64,000 nucleotides of DNA from Mycolicibacterium neoaurum ATCC 25795 (GTDB lineage: Bacteria > Actinomycetota > Actinomycetes > Mycobacteriales > Mycobacteriaceae), in the NCBI RefSeq assembly GCF_000691525.1, contig NZ_JMDW01000009.1:310001-374000 (forward strand), in the 5' to 3' direction. This document shows positions 9,458 to 20,755 of the stretch, piece by piece; the first letter of the stretch is position 1, and each line of letters opens with the position of its first letter. Under the pieces are notes generated by a model. It was not told where the DNA came from. It saw only the letters and a program-made list of their open reading frames with translations, and did no database searches. The translations under genes and the position numbers were made by a program.

Positions 9458-10702
9458 ATGGCACCCGTGTTGCGATGGACTACCGCAGGTGAATCCCATG
9501 GTCGCGCCCTGGTGGCGATGGTCGAGGGGATGGTTGCCGGGCTGGCGGTGACCTCCGAGGATATCGCCGCCCAGCTGCAGCGCCGCCGTCTCGGGTACGG
9601 TCGCGGCGCCCGGATGAAGTTCGAGAAGGACCAGGTCACAGTGTTGGCCGGGGTACGTCACGGCCTCACCCTCGGCGGACCCATCGCCGTCGAGATCGGT
9701 AACACCGAATGGCCGAAGTGGGAGACCGTGATGGCCGCCGACCCGGTGTCGGCCGAACAACTCGACAGCGATGCCGCGCGCAACGCCCCCCTGACCCGCC
9801 CGCGCCCGGGCCACGCCGATTACGCCGGGATGCTCAAGTACGGCTTCGACGACGCTCGCCCGGTGCTGGAACGGGCCAGTGCCCGCGAAACCGCGGCGCG
9901 TGTCGCCGCGGGCACCATCGCCCGGGCCTTCCTGCAGCAGGCACTCGGCGTCGAGGTGGTCTCGCACGTCATCTCCATCGGCGCCTCGGCACCCTACGAC
10001 GGCCCGCCGCCGCAGCCGCAGGACCTGGCCGCCATCGACGACAGCCCGGTCCGCGCCTTCGACAAGGACGCCGAGGCCGCCATGATCACCGAGATCGAAG
10101 CCGCCAAGAAGGACGGTGACACTCTCGGCGGCATCGTCGAGGTCGTGGTCAGCGGCCTGCCCGTCGGGTTGGGTTCGTTCACCAGCGGTGACAACCGCCT
10201 CGACAGCCAGCTGGCTGCCGCGGTCATGGGCATCCAGGCGATCAAGGGTGTCGAGATCGGCGACGGCTTCGAAACCGCCAGACGCCGGGGCAGCGTCGCC
10301 CACGACGAGATCTACCCCGGCCCCGACGGCATCGTCCGGTCCACCAACCGCGCAGGCGGCCTGGAAGGTGGTATGACCAACGGGCAGCCACTGCGGGTGC
10401 GGGCCGCCATGAAGCCGATCTCCACCGTGCCGCGTGCCCTGGCGACCGTCGACATGGCCACCGGCGACGAGGCCGTCGCAATCCACCAGCGCTCCGACGT
10501 GTGTGCCGTGCCGGCAGCCGGTGTGGTCGTCGAGACCATGGTGGCGCTCGTGCTGGCGCGCGCGGCACTGGAGAAGTTCGGCGGCGACTCGCTGGCCGAG
10601 ACCAAGGCCAATGTGGACAGCTATCTGGCCGCGGTCGTGGAGCGCTCCGGCGGACTGGAGAGCAGCGACTCGGGGAAAAACTCAGCGGCGCGGGCGGGAT
10701 AG
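9458..10702 (+). CDS. aroC: Chorismate synthase
   Basis: AroC converts EPSP to chorismate, the end product of the shikimate pathway, using reduced FMN. The N-terminus [21 protein letters not shown] is the classic family signature with the catalytic histidine. Further signatures are [19 protein letters not shown] and the [20 protein letters not shown] segment, and the C-terminal [12 protein letters not shown]. The 414-residue length is slightly longer than typical actinobacterial enzymes, with a polar tail. The ATG at 9458 is used; GTG 9467 or TTG 9470 are possible later starts. It is followed by aroK after two bases. Confidence 0.96.
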   Translation: MAPVLRWTTAGESHGRALVAMVEGMVAGLAVTSEDIAAQLQRRRLGYGRGARMKFEKDQVTVLAGVRHGLTLGGPIAVEIGNTEWPKWETVMAADPVSAEQLDSDAARNAPLTRPRPGHADYAGMLKYGFDDARPVLERASARETAARVAAGTIARAFLQQALGVEVVSHVISIGASAPYDGPPPQPQDLAAIDDSPVRAFDKDAEAAMITEIEAAKKDGDTLGGIVEVVVSGLPVGLGSFTSGDNRLDSQLAAAVMGIQAIKGVEIGDGFETARRRGSVAHDEIYPGPDGIVRSTNRAGGLEGGMTNGQPLRVRAAMKPISTVPRALATVDMATGDEAVAIHQRSDVCAVPAAGVVVETMVALVLARAALEKFGGDSLAETKANVDSYLAAVVERSGGLESSDSGKNSAARAG

Positions 10703-10704
10703 CC

Positions 10705-12412
<1,708 letters not shown>

Positions 12413-12931
12413 TTAGCTCTTGGCCGGCTCTTCGGGGCCGGGCTGGACCGCGGCGAACACGTCGGTGTCGGCGCGGTCCTCATCACCCTCACGGCGCCGG
12501 ACGAACGGCGGAGCCTTCCGATCGACCGTCCAGCGGCCGACAGTCACCGCGATCACGCCTGCCACGAAAACCAGCAGCGCGGTGAACGCGGCGAACGAGG
12601 TCAGCTCGCTGAGCAGGCCGCCGGTGTAGAGCGCGGGGTAGAACAACCCGATGAACCAGCACACCAGGTCGCCCAGCAGCCCGGCGATCAGGCCGGCCAC
12701 CAACCACACCATCGCCAGATCCTGGCGGCGGTCCGGGTCGCTCTGCGCGCGGGCGTCGGCGCGGCCGTCGGCGTAGGCCCACAGCAGTACCGGAACGGCC
12801 AGGAACAACCCGAGCGTCGGGCTGATCCATCCCGCTTGCGTCGGGAAGGAATCCACCAGGACTCCCTGGATCAAACGCAGCACCACCACGACCGCGGCGA
12901 ACACGAGTCCGCGCAGCAACCACTTGCTCAT
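12413..12931 (-). CDS. Four-helix integral membrane protein (B-4DMT-like; Rv2536 position)
   Basis: This 172-residue protein has four clear hydrophobic segments: about residues 5-25 (LVFAAVVVVLRLIQGVL), 35-52, 75-95 (WLVAGLIAGLLGDLVCWF) and 110-132 (FTALLVFVAGVIAVTVG), then a charged cytoplasmic tail. It occupies the place of Rv2536 between the aro genes and pepQ and resembles the short 'B-4DMT' bacterial transporter-like family. Substrate is unknown. It is convergent with aroB with no spacing between the stops, and its start faces pepQ. Confidence 0.7.
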   Translation of the reverse strand: MSKWLLRGLVFAAVVVVLRLIQGVLVDSFPTQAGWISPTLGLFLAVPVLLWAYADGRADARAQSDPDRRQDLAMVWLVAGLIAGLLGDLVCWFIGLFYPALYTGGLLSELTSFAAFTALLVFVAGVIAVTVGRWTVDRKAPPFVRRREGDEDRADTDVFAAVQPGPEEPAKS

Positions 12932-12964
12932 GAGGGCACAGCCTAGCGAGTAGCGTCATCGACC

Positions 12965-14056
12965 GTGACGATATCTGCGCGCAGAGACCGGTTGCGGCGG
13001 CGGCTGGCGGCCGCCGACCTGGACGCAATGCTGGTAACGGACCTGGTCAACGTGCGTTATCTGTCAGGATTCACCGGTTCCAATGCCGCGCTGCTGGTGT
13101 TCGCTGAACGGGACACGCCGGTCTTGGCAACCGACGGGCGTTATGTAACGCAGGCCGCCGCCCAGGCGCCCGACGCCGACGTGGTCATCGAGCGGGCAGT
13201 GGGCCCCGCCCTGGCCGCTCGGGCCGCCGACGGAGTGCGCCGGCTGGGCTTCGAGAGCCATGTGGTGACCGTCGACGGTTTCACATCGTTGGAGCGGGCC
13301 GGAGCCGGCGTCGAATTCGTACGGGCCGCCGGGATGGTCGAGCGGCTGCGCGAGGTCAAGGATGTCGGCGAGATCGCGATACTGCGCTTGGCCTGCGAGG
13401 CGGCCGACGCCGCACTGCACGACCTCGTCGAACGGGGCGGCCTGCGGCCCGGCCGGACGGAGAAAGAGGTCAGGCGGGACCTGGAGTCGCTGATGCTCGA
13501 CCACGGCGCCGACGGGGTCTCATTCGAGACGATCGTGGCAACCGGATCGAACTCGGCAATCCCGCACCACCGACCCACCGACGCCGTGCTGGCCACTGGG
13601 GATTTCGTCAAGATCGACTTCGGCGCGTTGGTGGCGGGCTATCACTCCGATATGACTCGCACCTTCGTTTTGGGCAGCGCCGCGGACTGGCAGCGCGAGC
13701 TCTACGAGTTGGTGGCGACCGCGCAGGCGGCCGGCCGGGCGGCCGTGCTGCCCGGGGCGGACCTGCCCGCGGTGGACGCCGCAGCACGTCAGGTGATCGC
13801 CGATGCCGGCCACGCCGAGAACTTCGGGCACGGGCTCGGACACGGGGTCGGACTGCAGATACACGAAGCGCCGGGAATCAGTGCCTCGGCCGTCGGTACA
13901 CTGCTTGCTGGCGCTGCGGTCACCGTGGAGCCCGGCGTCTACCTGCCCGGCCGGGGCGGTGTCCGAATCGAGGACACCCTGGTCGTCGGCAGCGAGGACG
14001 CACCCGAACCCGAATTGCTCACCCGGTTCCCCAAGGAACTGGCTGTCATCACCTGA
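12965..14056 (+). CDS. pepQ: M24-family aminopeptidase P / Xaa-Pro dipeptidase
   Basis: A cytoplasmic metallopeptidase that cleaves bonds next to proline. It has 363 residues and a GTG start. The N-terminal creatinase-like domain contains VRYLSGFTGSNAALLV; the C-terminal pita-bread domain carries the five metal ligands in KIDFGALVAGYHSDMTRTF (two Asp), HGLGHGVGLQIHE (His and Glu region), TVEPGVYLPG and VRIEDT. It is followed by efp after an 18-bp gap with AGGAG in it, as in M. tuberculosis (Rv2535c-Rv2534c). Confidence 0.93.
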   Translation: MTISARRDRLRRRLAAADLDAMLVTDLVNVRYLSGFTGSNAALLVFAERDTPVLATDGRYVTQAAAQAPDADVVIERAVGPALAARAADGVRRLGFESHVVTVDGFTSLERAGAGVEFVRAAGMVERLREVKDVGEIAILRLACEAADAALHDLVERGGLRPGRTEKEVRRDLESLMLDHGADGVSFETIVATGSNSAIPHHRPTDAVLATGDFVKIDFGALVAGYHSDMTRTFVLGSAADWQRELYELVATAQAAGRAAVLPGADLPAVDAAARQVIADAGHAENFGHGLGHGVGLQIHEAPGISASAVGTLLAGAAVTVEPGVYLPGRGGVRIEDTLVVGSEDAPEPELLTRFPKELAVIT

Positions 14057-14074
14057 TCTAGGAGCTGTACACAC

Positions 14075-14638
14075 GTGGCATCAACCGCCGACTTCAAGAA
14101 TGGTCTCGTCCTGCAGATCGAGGGACAGCTCTGGCAGATCACCGAGTTCCAGCACGTCAAGCCCGGTAAAGGCCCTGCATTCGTGCGTACCAAGCTCAAG
14201 AACATCCTGTCGGGCAAGGTCGTGGACAAGACGTTCAACGCCGGTGTGAAGGTCGAGACGGCCACCGTCGACCGCCGCGACGCCACCTACCTGTACCGCG
14301 ATGGTTCGGATTTCGTCTTCATGGACTCCGAGGATTACGAGCAGCATCCCCTGTCGGAATCCCTGGTGGGCCGCCTCGCCGACTTCCTGCTGGAGGGCAT
14401 GGCCGTGCAGATCGCGTTCCACGACGGTGCGCCGCTGTACCTGGAGCTGCCGGTGACGGTGGAACTCGTCGTCACCCACACCGAGCCGGGCCTGCAGGGT
14501 GATCGCTCCAACGCCGGCACCAAGCCCGCCACCGTGGAGACCGGCGCCGAGCTGCAGGTGCCGTTGTTCATCAACACCGGGGACAAGCTGAAGGTCGACT
14601 CGCGCGACGGTTCGTACCTCGGCCGGGTCAATGGCTGA
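14075..14638 (+). CDS. efp: Translation elongation factor P
   Basis: EF-P relieves ribosome stalling at proline runs. The 187-residue protein has the three beta-barrel domains of the family: KOW-like N-terminus ([20 protein letters not shown]), central OB fold and C-terminal OB fold ending [10 protein letters not shown]. The tip loop that contacts the P-site tRNA reads PGKGP with lysine at the usual modified position; in actinobacteria this palindromic loop is reported to work without modification, and no epmA/epmB is seen here. GTG start, AGGAG ribosome binding site. Confidence 0.97.
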   Translation: MASTADFKNGLVLQIEGQLWQITEFQHVKPGKGPAFVRTKLKNILSGKVVDKTFNAGVKVETATVDRRDATYLYRDGSDFVFMDSEDYEQHPLSESLVGRLADFLLEGMAVQIAFHDGAPLYLELPVTVELVVTHTEPGLQGDRSNAGTKPATVETGAELQVPLFINTGDKLKVDSRDGSYLGRVNG

Positions 14639-14649
14639 AGGCCGGACGA

Positions 14650-15129
14650 ATGGTTGACCGTAAGGGCGACCGCGGTCGGCATCAGGCCCGCAAACGCGCC
14701 GTCGATCTGATCTTCGAGGCGGAGGCCCGCGGTATCACCGCCGCGGAGGCGGCCGATTCGCGCAACGCGCTGTCGCATACCCAGGCCGATATCTCGCCGC
14801 TGAACCCGTACACCGTGACGGTGACGCGCGGTGTCACCGAGCATGCCGCGCATGTCGACGATCTGATCTCCTCGCACCTGCAGGGGTGGACGCTGGACCG
14901 GCTGCCCGCGGTCGACCGGGCGATCCTGCGGGTCGCGGTGTGGGAACTGCTGCACGCCGAGGACGTACCCGAGCCGGTGGCCGTCGACGAGGCGGTCGAG
15001 CTGGCCAAGGAACTGTCCACCGATGACTCCCCGGGCTTCGTCAACGGTGTGCTCGGACAGGTCATGCTGGTGACCCCGCAGATCCGGGCCGCCGCTGCCG
15101 CACTGCGGCCGTCGGACGGCGCGGAGTAG
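14650..15129 (+). CDS. nusB: Transcription antitermination factor NusB
   Basis: NusB binds boxA RNA with NusE (S10) and supports rRNA antitermination. The 159-residue all-helical protein shows [19 protein letters not shown] at the N-terminus (the arginine-rich boxA-binding helix), [20 protein letters not shown] in the middle and FVNGVLGQV near the end, all family signatures. It begins 11 bases after efp, so efp and nusB are likely co-transcribed. Confidence 0.95.
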   Translation: MVDRKGDRGRHQARKRAVDLIFEAEARGITAAEAADSRNALSHTQADISPLNPYTVTVTRGVTEHAAHVDDLISSHLQGWTLDRLPAVDRAILRVAVWELLHAEDVPEPVAVDEAVELAKELSTDDSPGFVNGVLGQVMLVTPQIRAAAAALRPSDGAE

Positions 15130-15133
15130 GACC

Positions 15134-15655
15134 GTGCCGCAGGACTGGGCGCCGTACACGAGCCTGCAGGACGCGGCGGCGGTGTATCTGCGCGATCCCG
15201 ATCTTGCTCTGGAGCAGATGCGATCGGTCGTCGAATTCCCCGGCATCGCGGCGTTCATCATGTCGCGCGGGGAGTCCGAGGAGCACTGGGGCACCGCGGT
15301 GTGGCAGGAGGTGGTGGCCACCGATGGGTTGCGTCTCATCCTGTGGCGCGCCGACGACGAGTTCGACGACGACCGGCGACAGTTGACCTCATCGGTGCGC
15401 ACCATCCTGCTCTCGACGATCAGCGACCACATCCTGAGCACCCAGTTCGACGTGCTCTCCGACGGCACCCGCCGGCTGGCCGAGGTGCGGCTGCGGATGT
15501 ACACCCAGTTGGTGACCAGGGCCCGGCGCACATCGGCCACCGACAGCGATCTGTACTGCGAGTCCTTCCGCTATACGAAGACCGTCGACAACGGGGGACT
15601 GGCGCAGATGGAGCGGCTGCTGCAGTTCGGCCGGGTGTTGTCGCGCTCGCTCTGA
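15134..15655 (+). CDS. Conserved hypothetical protein (Rv2532c position)
   Basis: A 173-residue soluble protein with a GTG start four bases after nusB. No catalytic motif is apparent. It is mixed alpha/beta with many acidic residues (RADDEFDDDRRQL) and a Tyr/Arg-rich C-terminal part. Its position immediately after nusB matches Rv2532c of M. tuberculosis. I cannot assign a function. Confidence 0.7.
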   Translation: MPQDWAPYTSLQDAAAVYLRDPDLALEQMRSVVEFPGIAAFIMSRGESEEHWGTAVWQEVVATDGLRLILWRADDEFDDDRRQLTSSVRTILLSTISDHILSTQFDVLSDGTRRLAEVRLRMYTQLVTRARRTSATDSDLYCESFRYTKTVDNGGLAQMERLLQFGRVLSRSL

Positions 15656-15665
15656 GTGTCCCGAC

Positions 15666-17066
15666 TCAGTGCGCGGAGCCGGCCACGCGTCCGATGACGT
15701 CGGCGAGTGTGCGGACCCCCTCGGCCAATTGGGCGGGACTGGCGGCACCGTAGGAGAGCCGGAGAAACGGTGCGGGCGGCTCGTTGACGAAGAAATGGCG
15801 TCCGTCACCGACGAGTACTCCGTCGGCATACGCGGCGGCAGTCACTTCGCGGGTGTCGATGCCGTGTGGCAGCTTCGCCCAAAGATGAATGCCCCCTTGC
15901 GGAATGGTGCCGATGCCGACGTCGGGCAGCGTGGTCCCGATGGCCGCGATCAACGCATCGCGTCGCGTCGCCAGTTCGGTGCGCAGGCGCTTGAGGTGGC
16001 GGGGCCAGCCGGTCGACGTCAGCAGGCTGTGCCCGATCTCCTGGATGAGCGGCGCCACGCATATGTCATCGGCGGTGCGCGCGGCTCGTAATCGTTCGCC
16101 GGCGGGCCCCCGCGCGATCACGGCGCCCAGCCGAAGAGCGGGAGAAGCGGATTTCGCCAGAGTCAGGATCGTGACGACGTGCCCGTGCGGATCCGCGGTG
16201 AACAGCGGCGGTGGTGGGTGCGCGTCGATGCCCAGATGTCTGGCCCAGTCGTCCTCCAGCAAGAATGCTCCGTACGTTGCCGCGATCTCGAGAATCTGGG
16301 TCCGGCGTTGCGCACTGAGGACCGCTCCGGTCGGATTGGCGTAGCTGGGCTGTATGTAGACCAGGCGTGCCTTGGTTCGCTCGAGTTCCTCGGCGAGGCG
16401 TTCGACGACGATCCCCTCGGAATCGGCGGGCACCGATGCCACCTTCAGTCCCGCGCTCTGTGCGGCCAGAATTGCTCCGGGATAGCTGGGACTCTCGGTG
16501 ATGACCGTGGCGCCGGGCTCGGCAAGGGTGCGCATGGCGAACACGAGCCCCTGTTGGCCGCCCGACACCACCAGCACGTCGTTCGGGTCGGCGCGGTATT
16601 CGGCCGCTATGACCCGCCGAAGTTCCGGTAAGCCGGCGACCGGCGTGATCGCGTGGGCGCGAGAGTTCTTCGCCGATCGGCTGGCGATGCGATGCAACTC
16701 GGCGGTCGGGGACAGTTCCGGCGCGAGGTACCCCCAGGACAAGGGAAGGTGATCGGCCGTACCGTATCCGCCCAACCGCGCGGCGCGGTCGGCATCGACC
16801 CGTGCCGGTCCGAGAGCTTGCGTCTGCCAGGAATAGTCGGGTTCGGCCAGCCGCTGTCGTCCGGTGACGAAGGTGCCGCGCCCTGGCTCCGCGCGGATCA
16901 ACCCCAGCGCGCTGAGCTCGGACAGCGCGGCCGAAACCGTTGCGGCACTTGCGTGATACTCACCGGAGAGTGCTCTGACTCCCGGCAGCTTGGTACCCGC
17001 GGGCAGCGCGGCGATACGGCCGAGCAGGGTGGTTGATATCTCGGATGCTCTGTTATCGTTATTCAT
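15666..17066 (-). CDS. MocR-type regulator: GntR winged helix fused to PLP-dependent aminotransferase fold
   Basis: The protein has 466 residues from the ATG at 17066. The N-terminal winged helix reads GTKLPGVRALSGEYHASAAT, then a LGLIRAEPGRGTFV wing. The rest is a fold type I aminotransferase: NDVLVVSGGQQGLVFAM, ESPSYPGAI, YIQPSYANPTG, LLEDDWARHLG and the PLP lysine in LTLAKSASPALRLGAVI. MocR proteins sense PLP or amino acids and usually control a neighbouring divergent gene, here the GNAT acetyltransferase. The frame is open 44 codons further upstream without a convincing start; an AGGAG lies 20 bases before the ATG, too far to be usual, so a leaderless mRNA is possible. Confidence 0.88.
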   Translation of the reverse strand: MNNDNRASEISTTLLGRIAALPAGTKLPGVRALSGEYHASAATVSAALSELSALGLIRAEPGRGTFVTGRQRLAEPDYSWQTQALGPARVDADRAARLGGYGTADHLPLSWGYLAPELSPTAELHRIASRSAKNSRAHAITPVAGLPELRRVIAAEYRADPNDVLVVSGGQQGLVFAMRTLAEPGATVITESPSYPGAILAAQSAGLKVASVPADSEGIVVERLAEELERTKARLVYIQPSYANPTGAVLSAQRRTQILEIAATYGAFLLEDDWARHLGIDAHPPPPLFTADPHGHVVTILTLAKSASPALRLGAVIARGPAGERLRAARTADDICVAPLIQEIGHSLLTSTGWPRHLKRLRTELATRRDALIAAIGTTLPDVGIGTIPQGGIHLWAKLPHGIDTREVTAAAYADGVLVGDGRHFFVNEPPAPFLRLSYGAASPAQLAEGVRTLADVIGRVAGSAH

Positions 17067-17110
17067 GGGAATACCAGATAACGTTACTCCTTTTCTGAGC
17101 AAAGCGTTAC
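17045..17110. promoter_or_regulatory. Candidate MocR operator/promoter region
   Basis: Around the MocR start the sequence is AT-richer than its surroundings and has repeated hexamers: GTTATC and CGTTAT on one side, GATAACGTTAC on the other, and another GTTAC at about 17102. The core TAACGTTA is a perfect palindrome. Repeated short boxes between a MocR gene and its divergent neighbour are typical of MocR operators (known for PdxR and GabR). The assignment is by position and pattern only. Confidence 0.3.
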
Positions 17111-17310
17111 CCAATCGCCCCGTTGCGACATTCCGCTCCGTCCGGACCTTCCCGTCAATCGCGATCAGCCGCTCGCCGTAGTGGCTGATCGGTGACATTC
17201 CGGAGTCGAAAGGGGCTGTGAGTCAACACCTCAAGCGGAGTAGAACCCGCGTGGCGCCGAACGGGCGCGCAGAACCAGATATCGAAAACACGATTCACAT
17301 GGGAAAGAAC

Positions 17311-17775
17311 ATGGCTGACACAACCGCACCTGTTATCCGCACGCTCGAAGCCGCCGACGAGACTCGATGGCGTTCGCTGTTCCGCGCGTATCGCGAGTTC
17401 TACAAACTTGAGGAATCGGAGGAGATCGTCTCTCGTGCTTGGGGTTGGCTGATGGATCCGCGCCACGAGTGCAAGGCGATCGTCGCCACGGTCGCCGGCG
17501 AACTGGTCGGCTTTGCCCACCACCGCCGGTTCTCCTCGCCGTACACGGGCTCGACGGGGATTTTTCTTGACGACCTTTTCACCGATCCTGTGGTGCGCGG
17601 AAAAGGCGTGGGGCGAGCGCTCATCGGGCGCCTCACCGAGATGGCGGCAGCCGAGGGGCGGTCGGTGGTCCAATGGGTGACCGCTGCGGACAATCTGCAA
17701 GCCCAGGCGCTCTATGACACGTTGGCCACGCGCACGGCGTGGGTCACCTACGAGGCTGCACCCGCGGCGAAGTAG
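17311..17775 (+). CDS. GNAT-family N-acetyltransferase
   Basis: The 154-residue enzyme carries the GNAT core: beta4 in GIFLDDLFTDPVVRGKGVGR, with the acetyl-CoA pyrophosphate loop RGKGVGRALIGRL, and the later WVTAADNLQAQALYDTL helix. This final signature is the usual 'N..A..LY' motif. The ATG at 17311 is preceded by GGGAAAG; upstream in-frame starts at 17299 and 17218 are less likely. The acceptor substrate is unknown (amino acid, polyamine or toxin are typical for this subgroup). It is divergent from the MocR-type regulator, which probably controls it. Confidence 0.85.
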   Translation: MADTTAPVIRTLEAADETRWRSLFRAYREFYKLEESEEIVSRAWGWLMDPRHECKAIVATVAGELVGFAHHRRFSSPYTGSTGIFLDDLFTDPVVRGKGVGRALIGRLTEMAAAEGRSVVQWVTAADNLQAQALYDTLATRTAWVTYEAAPAAK

Positions 17776-17941
17776 TCGACGTCGGGCCCGGCCCATGCCT
17801 ATCGGGTCGGGCCCGTGTCGCGCTTTCGCCAAAGTGACTCGCTGGCAGCGGGTTTGGTGCCTCAGGTCTTTCTTTGGTCTCGTCTGCCTCTGGTGTCACA
17901 TTGTGGCGTGTTCTGTCGGTGGTCGCACGTATGTTCGAGTC

Positions 17942-19534
17942 ATGGGATCGGATGTGGTGGCCAGTCGGGAGTCGGTGCAGCATGCCCTCTCCGACCGCGC
18001 CGCGTCGGTCAAAGCACTGTTGGATGCCGATTTCACCTGCTTTGACACGGCGGAGTTGTTGGCGATCCAGTCTGAACGCGAGGAACGTGCCCGCGCCGAT
18101 GCGGCGGTCGATCACCGGATCCTAGCGGTGTTGATGGATCGGGCGACCGCCCATGAGATCGGGGGCAAGACCTGGGCCGACGTGCTGTCCACTCGGATGC
18201 GCCTGTCCGGGGCTGAGGCGGGCAGGCGGATTCAGGCCGCCAAGCAGTTGGGGCCACGCCACGCCATGGGCGGAGAGGTGCTGGCGCCGTTGCTCCCGGC
18301 GTGTGCGGCCGCGTTGGCCGCGGGCACGATCAACGACGGGCATATCCGGGTCATTCGCGGCGCAGTGCACCAGGCCGCGAAACACACCGCTCCGGCCAAG
18401 TGTGCGGAGCTCGAAGAGATCCTGGTCTCGGTGGCGGCGGCCGCCGGTCCGGAGACGGTGCAGGCAGCAGCCACGCACGCGTTGATGTTGCTAGACCAGG
18501 ACGGCCCCGGCCCGGACCTGGCCCGCCACAGGCGCGGGATCAGGATCGGCAAGCAAGATGCCGACGGGCTCACCCATATCAGTGGTTGGGTCGATCCCGA
18601 GCTGGCCGCCTATCTGGGGACCGCCTTCGATGCGTGGGCCCGGCCCGGGATCAACAACCCCGACGACGCACAGCCGCAACACAATCCGGATCCCAATCCA
18701 CTCGATGGCGACCTCGACGCCGACCTCCAGTCAGACGCAGAAGCAGAGAGTAACGCTGAGCCCGAACGCGATATGGCAGCCGGGTCTAATCTTGGGTCTG
18801 AGTGGGCGCCGAGCGTTGATGATGTGCCCGAGTTCAGGACCTTCGATGATCTGGCCGACCCGACAGCTCTCCGCGACACCCGCACCGCTGTGCAACGCAA
18901 CCACGACGCCCTCAAAGCCATTCTGCGCGACACCCTGATGTCCAAGAGGCTCGGCCAGCACGGCGGGCTACCGGTCACCGTCGTGGTCTCGACCACCCTG
19001 GCCGAACTCGAAGCCGCCGCCGGCATCGCGGTCACCGGTACCGGCACCCTCATGCCCATGGCTGACCTGATCCGCCTGGCCGAGCACGCCCACCACTACC
19101 TGGTCGTCTACCGACACCACACCGCCGAACCGCTCTACCTGGGCCGCACCAAACGGCTGGCCACGAAAGCCCAACGCCTGCTGCTCTACAACCGCGACCG
19201 TGGCTGCACCCGCCCCGGTTGCACCCGATGCGCCAACCTCACCCAGGTCCACCACGCCGACCCGAGCTGGGCCCGCGGCGGACGCACCGACGCCCCCACC
19301 CTCGGTCTGGGCTGCGGACCGGACAACCGCCTCGCCGAACTGGGCTGGACCACCGCAATCGACCCCACCAGCGGCCGCGTCCACTGGCACCCACCACCAC
19401 TACTGGACACCGGCGGCGACACCATCAACCACCACTTTCACCCCGAGGAACTCCTCGGGAAGTTCCTGGGCGAACACGGCGACGCCGAACAACCACCAGA
19501 CCGGGACGAACCGGATGGCGGCGATAGTGGCTGA
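17942..19534 (+). CDS. DUF222 / HNH endonuclease domain protein (13E12 repeat family)
   Basis: A 530-residue member of the actinobacterial 13E12 family. An N-terminal DUF222 helical domain (LIMDRA-like, here VLMDRATAHEIGGKTWADVL, then RIQAAKQLGPRHA) is followed by an acidic low-complexity linker near residues 235-290 and a C-terminal HNH domain: GCTRPGCTRCANLTQVHH and CGPDNRLAELGWTT. The usual last histidine of HNH is replaced by the Asn of CGPDNR, a variant I have seen in mycobacterial copies. Genomes of this group carry many copies, and they often mark recombination-prone sites. Start ATG 17942 is chosen because residues before it are unlike the family. Confidence 0.88.
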   Translation: MGSDVVASRESVQHALSDRAASVKALLDADFTCFDTAELLAIQSEREERARADAAVDHRILAVLMDRATAHEIGGKTWADVLSTRMRLSGAEAGRRIQAAKQLGPRHAMGGEVLAPLLPACAAALAAGTINDGHIRVIRGAVHQAAKHTAPAKCAELEEILVSVAAAAGPETVQAAATHALMLLDQDGPGPDLARHRRGIRIGKQDADGLTHISGWVDPELAAYLGTAFDAWARPGINNPDDAQPQHNPDPNPLDGDLDADLQSDAEAESNAEPERDMAAGSNLGSEWAPSVDDVPEFRTFDDLADPTALRDTRTAVQRNHDALKAILRDTLMSKRLGQHGGLPVTVVVSTTLAELEAAAGIAVTGTGTLMPMADLIRLAEHAHHYLVVYRHHTAEPLYLGRTKRLATKAQRLLLYNRDRGCTRPGCTRCANLTQVHHADPSWARGGRTDAPTLGLGCGPDNRLAELGWTTAIDPTSGRVHWHPPPLLDTGGDTINHHFHPEELLGKFLGEHGDAEQPPDRDEPDGGDSG

Positions 19535-19732
19535 TCCCGATCCGTACGACGCGCAGCATTTCGATTCAGTGCGATCGGAAGTCGAACCAGCTTCGGTGAG
19601 GTGGCGCAATAACACATCGCGCCGCGATCGTGGCTGGTCCCTCGGCTACGACGGCGGCGTAATGGGTCCGCTGCTGCTATCCGGGCTGCTCAGCGGTCGG
19701 GAACGTGTCCGGATCGGTTTTACGGTGATCGG

Positions 19733-20491
19733 GTGGCAGCCACCGATCCGACACCGATCCGCCGCGCGCGGGCCGATCAGGCCCGTCCGGTCGCCGATCT
19801 GTTGCGCCATCAGATCCACGCCGGTGGCTATCCCGATGGCCTGCCCAGCGAAACCGAACTGGCCGCCGAATTCTCGGTCTCGCGCAACACCATCCGTGAG
19901 GCGCTCGGCGTTCTGAAGGACGAGGGCCTGATCGATCGCGGCACCCGAGTGGGCACCCACGTCGCGGTGCGCAAACTCGACCACGGCCTCGATGCGCTGG
20001 TGGGGCTGAAGGAGACTTTCAAGCACTACGGCGAGGTGCGCAATGAGGTCAGGGCCGTCCTCACCATGGCCGCCCCGCCCGCGGTGGCCCGCAAGCTCGA
20101 TCTCGCCCCCGGCTCCGAAGTCGTCTATATCGAACGGCTGCGCTACCTCGGCGACCTCCCGCTGTCGCTCGACCTCACCTACCTCGCACCCGATATCGGG
20201 GAACAGGTCATCACCCATCCGCTGGAGACCAACGATGTCTTCGCCCTCATCGAGCAGGTCAGCGGCCGGCAACTCGGCTCGGCCGCGCTCGCTCTGGAGG
20301 CCATCGCGGCCGACCCGCACTCCGCGGACACCCTGCAGGTACCCGACGGCGCCGCTTTGCTGATGTTGGAACGCCTCACCAGCCTCGACGACGGCCGACC
20401 CGTCGACCTCGAATACATCCGGATGCGTGGAGACCGGATCACCATGCGCAGCAACCTCTCCCGAAACCAGCCCGGTAGGAGCTCACAATGA
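19733..20491 (+). CDS. GntR/HutC-family transcriptional regulator with UTRA ligand domain
   Basis: The 252-residue protein (GTG start) has a GntR winged helix at residues 20-85 (LPSETELAAEFSVSRNTIRE, then LKDEGLIDRGTRVGTHV) and a C-terminal UTRA chorismate-lyase-like ligand domain (YIERLRYLGDLPLSLDLTYL, LMLERLTSLDDGRPVDLEYI). It opens a six-gene operon: its stop overlaps the ferredoxin start by four bases (ATGA). It probably senses the imported substrate or a product and controls the operon. No palindromic operator was obvious upstream. Confidence 0.9.
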   Translation: MAATDPTPIRRARADQARPVADLLRHQIHAGGYPDGLPSETELAAEFSVSRNTIREALGVLKDEGLIDRGTRVGTHVAVRKLDHGLDALVGLKETFKHYGEVRNEVRAVLTMAAPPAVARKLDLAPGSEVVYIERLRYLGDLPLSLDLTYLAPDIGEQVITHPLETNDVFALIEQVSGRQLGSAALALEAIAADPHSADTLQVPDGAALLMLERLTSLDDGRPVDLEYIRMRGDRITMRSNLSRNQPGRSSQ

Positions 20492-20715
20492 CCCTGGTGA
20501 ACAACCGCGTCGACGTCCCGGTGACCATCGACGAATCGCTCTGTATCGAAGGCTGCACCCTGTGCGTCGAGATCTGCCCGCTGGACTCGCTGGCCATCAA
20601 CCCGGAGAACGGTAAGGCCTTCATGCACGTCGACGAGTGCTGGTACTGCGGACCGTGCGCCGCACGCTGTCCCACCGGCGCGGTCACCGTCAACATGCCA
20701 TTCCTCATCCGCTGA
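20488..20715 (+). CDS. 2x[4Fe-4S] ferredoxin, AprB-like
   Basis: A 75-residue electron carrier with two cluster motifs: CIEGCTLCVEICP (Cx3Cx2Cx3CP) and CWYCGPCAARCPTGAV (Cx2Cx2Cx3CP). The second resembles the CWECYSC...CPQGAI motif of AprB, the iron-sulfur subunit of adenylylsulfate reductase. Together with the AprA-like flavoprotein encoded at the end of the operon, it forms an AprBA-like pair separated by the importer genes. It would pass electrons to or from the flavoprotein FAD. It overlaps the regulator by ATGA. Confidence 0.9.
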   Translation: MTLVNNRVDVPVTIDESLCIEGCTLCVEICPLDSLAINPENGKAFMHVDECWYCGPCAARCPTGAVTVNMPFLIR

Positions 20716-20755
20716 CACCGGCCCGTCGGCTCAGCCCTCACGAAAAAGGCCCGTT

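Noticed and set aside
17942..19534. HNH gene as part of a restriction or phage system
   Set aside because: It carries the DUF222/13E12 layout common in mycobacteria, and no methyltransferase, terminase or portal gene is adjacent.
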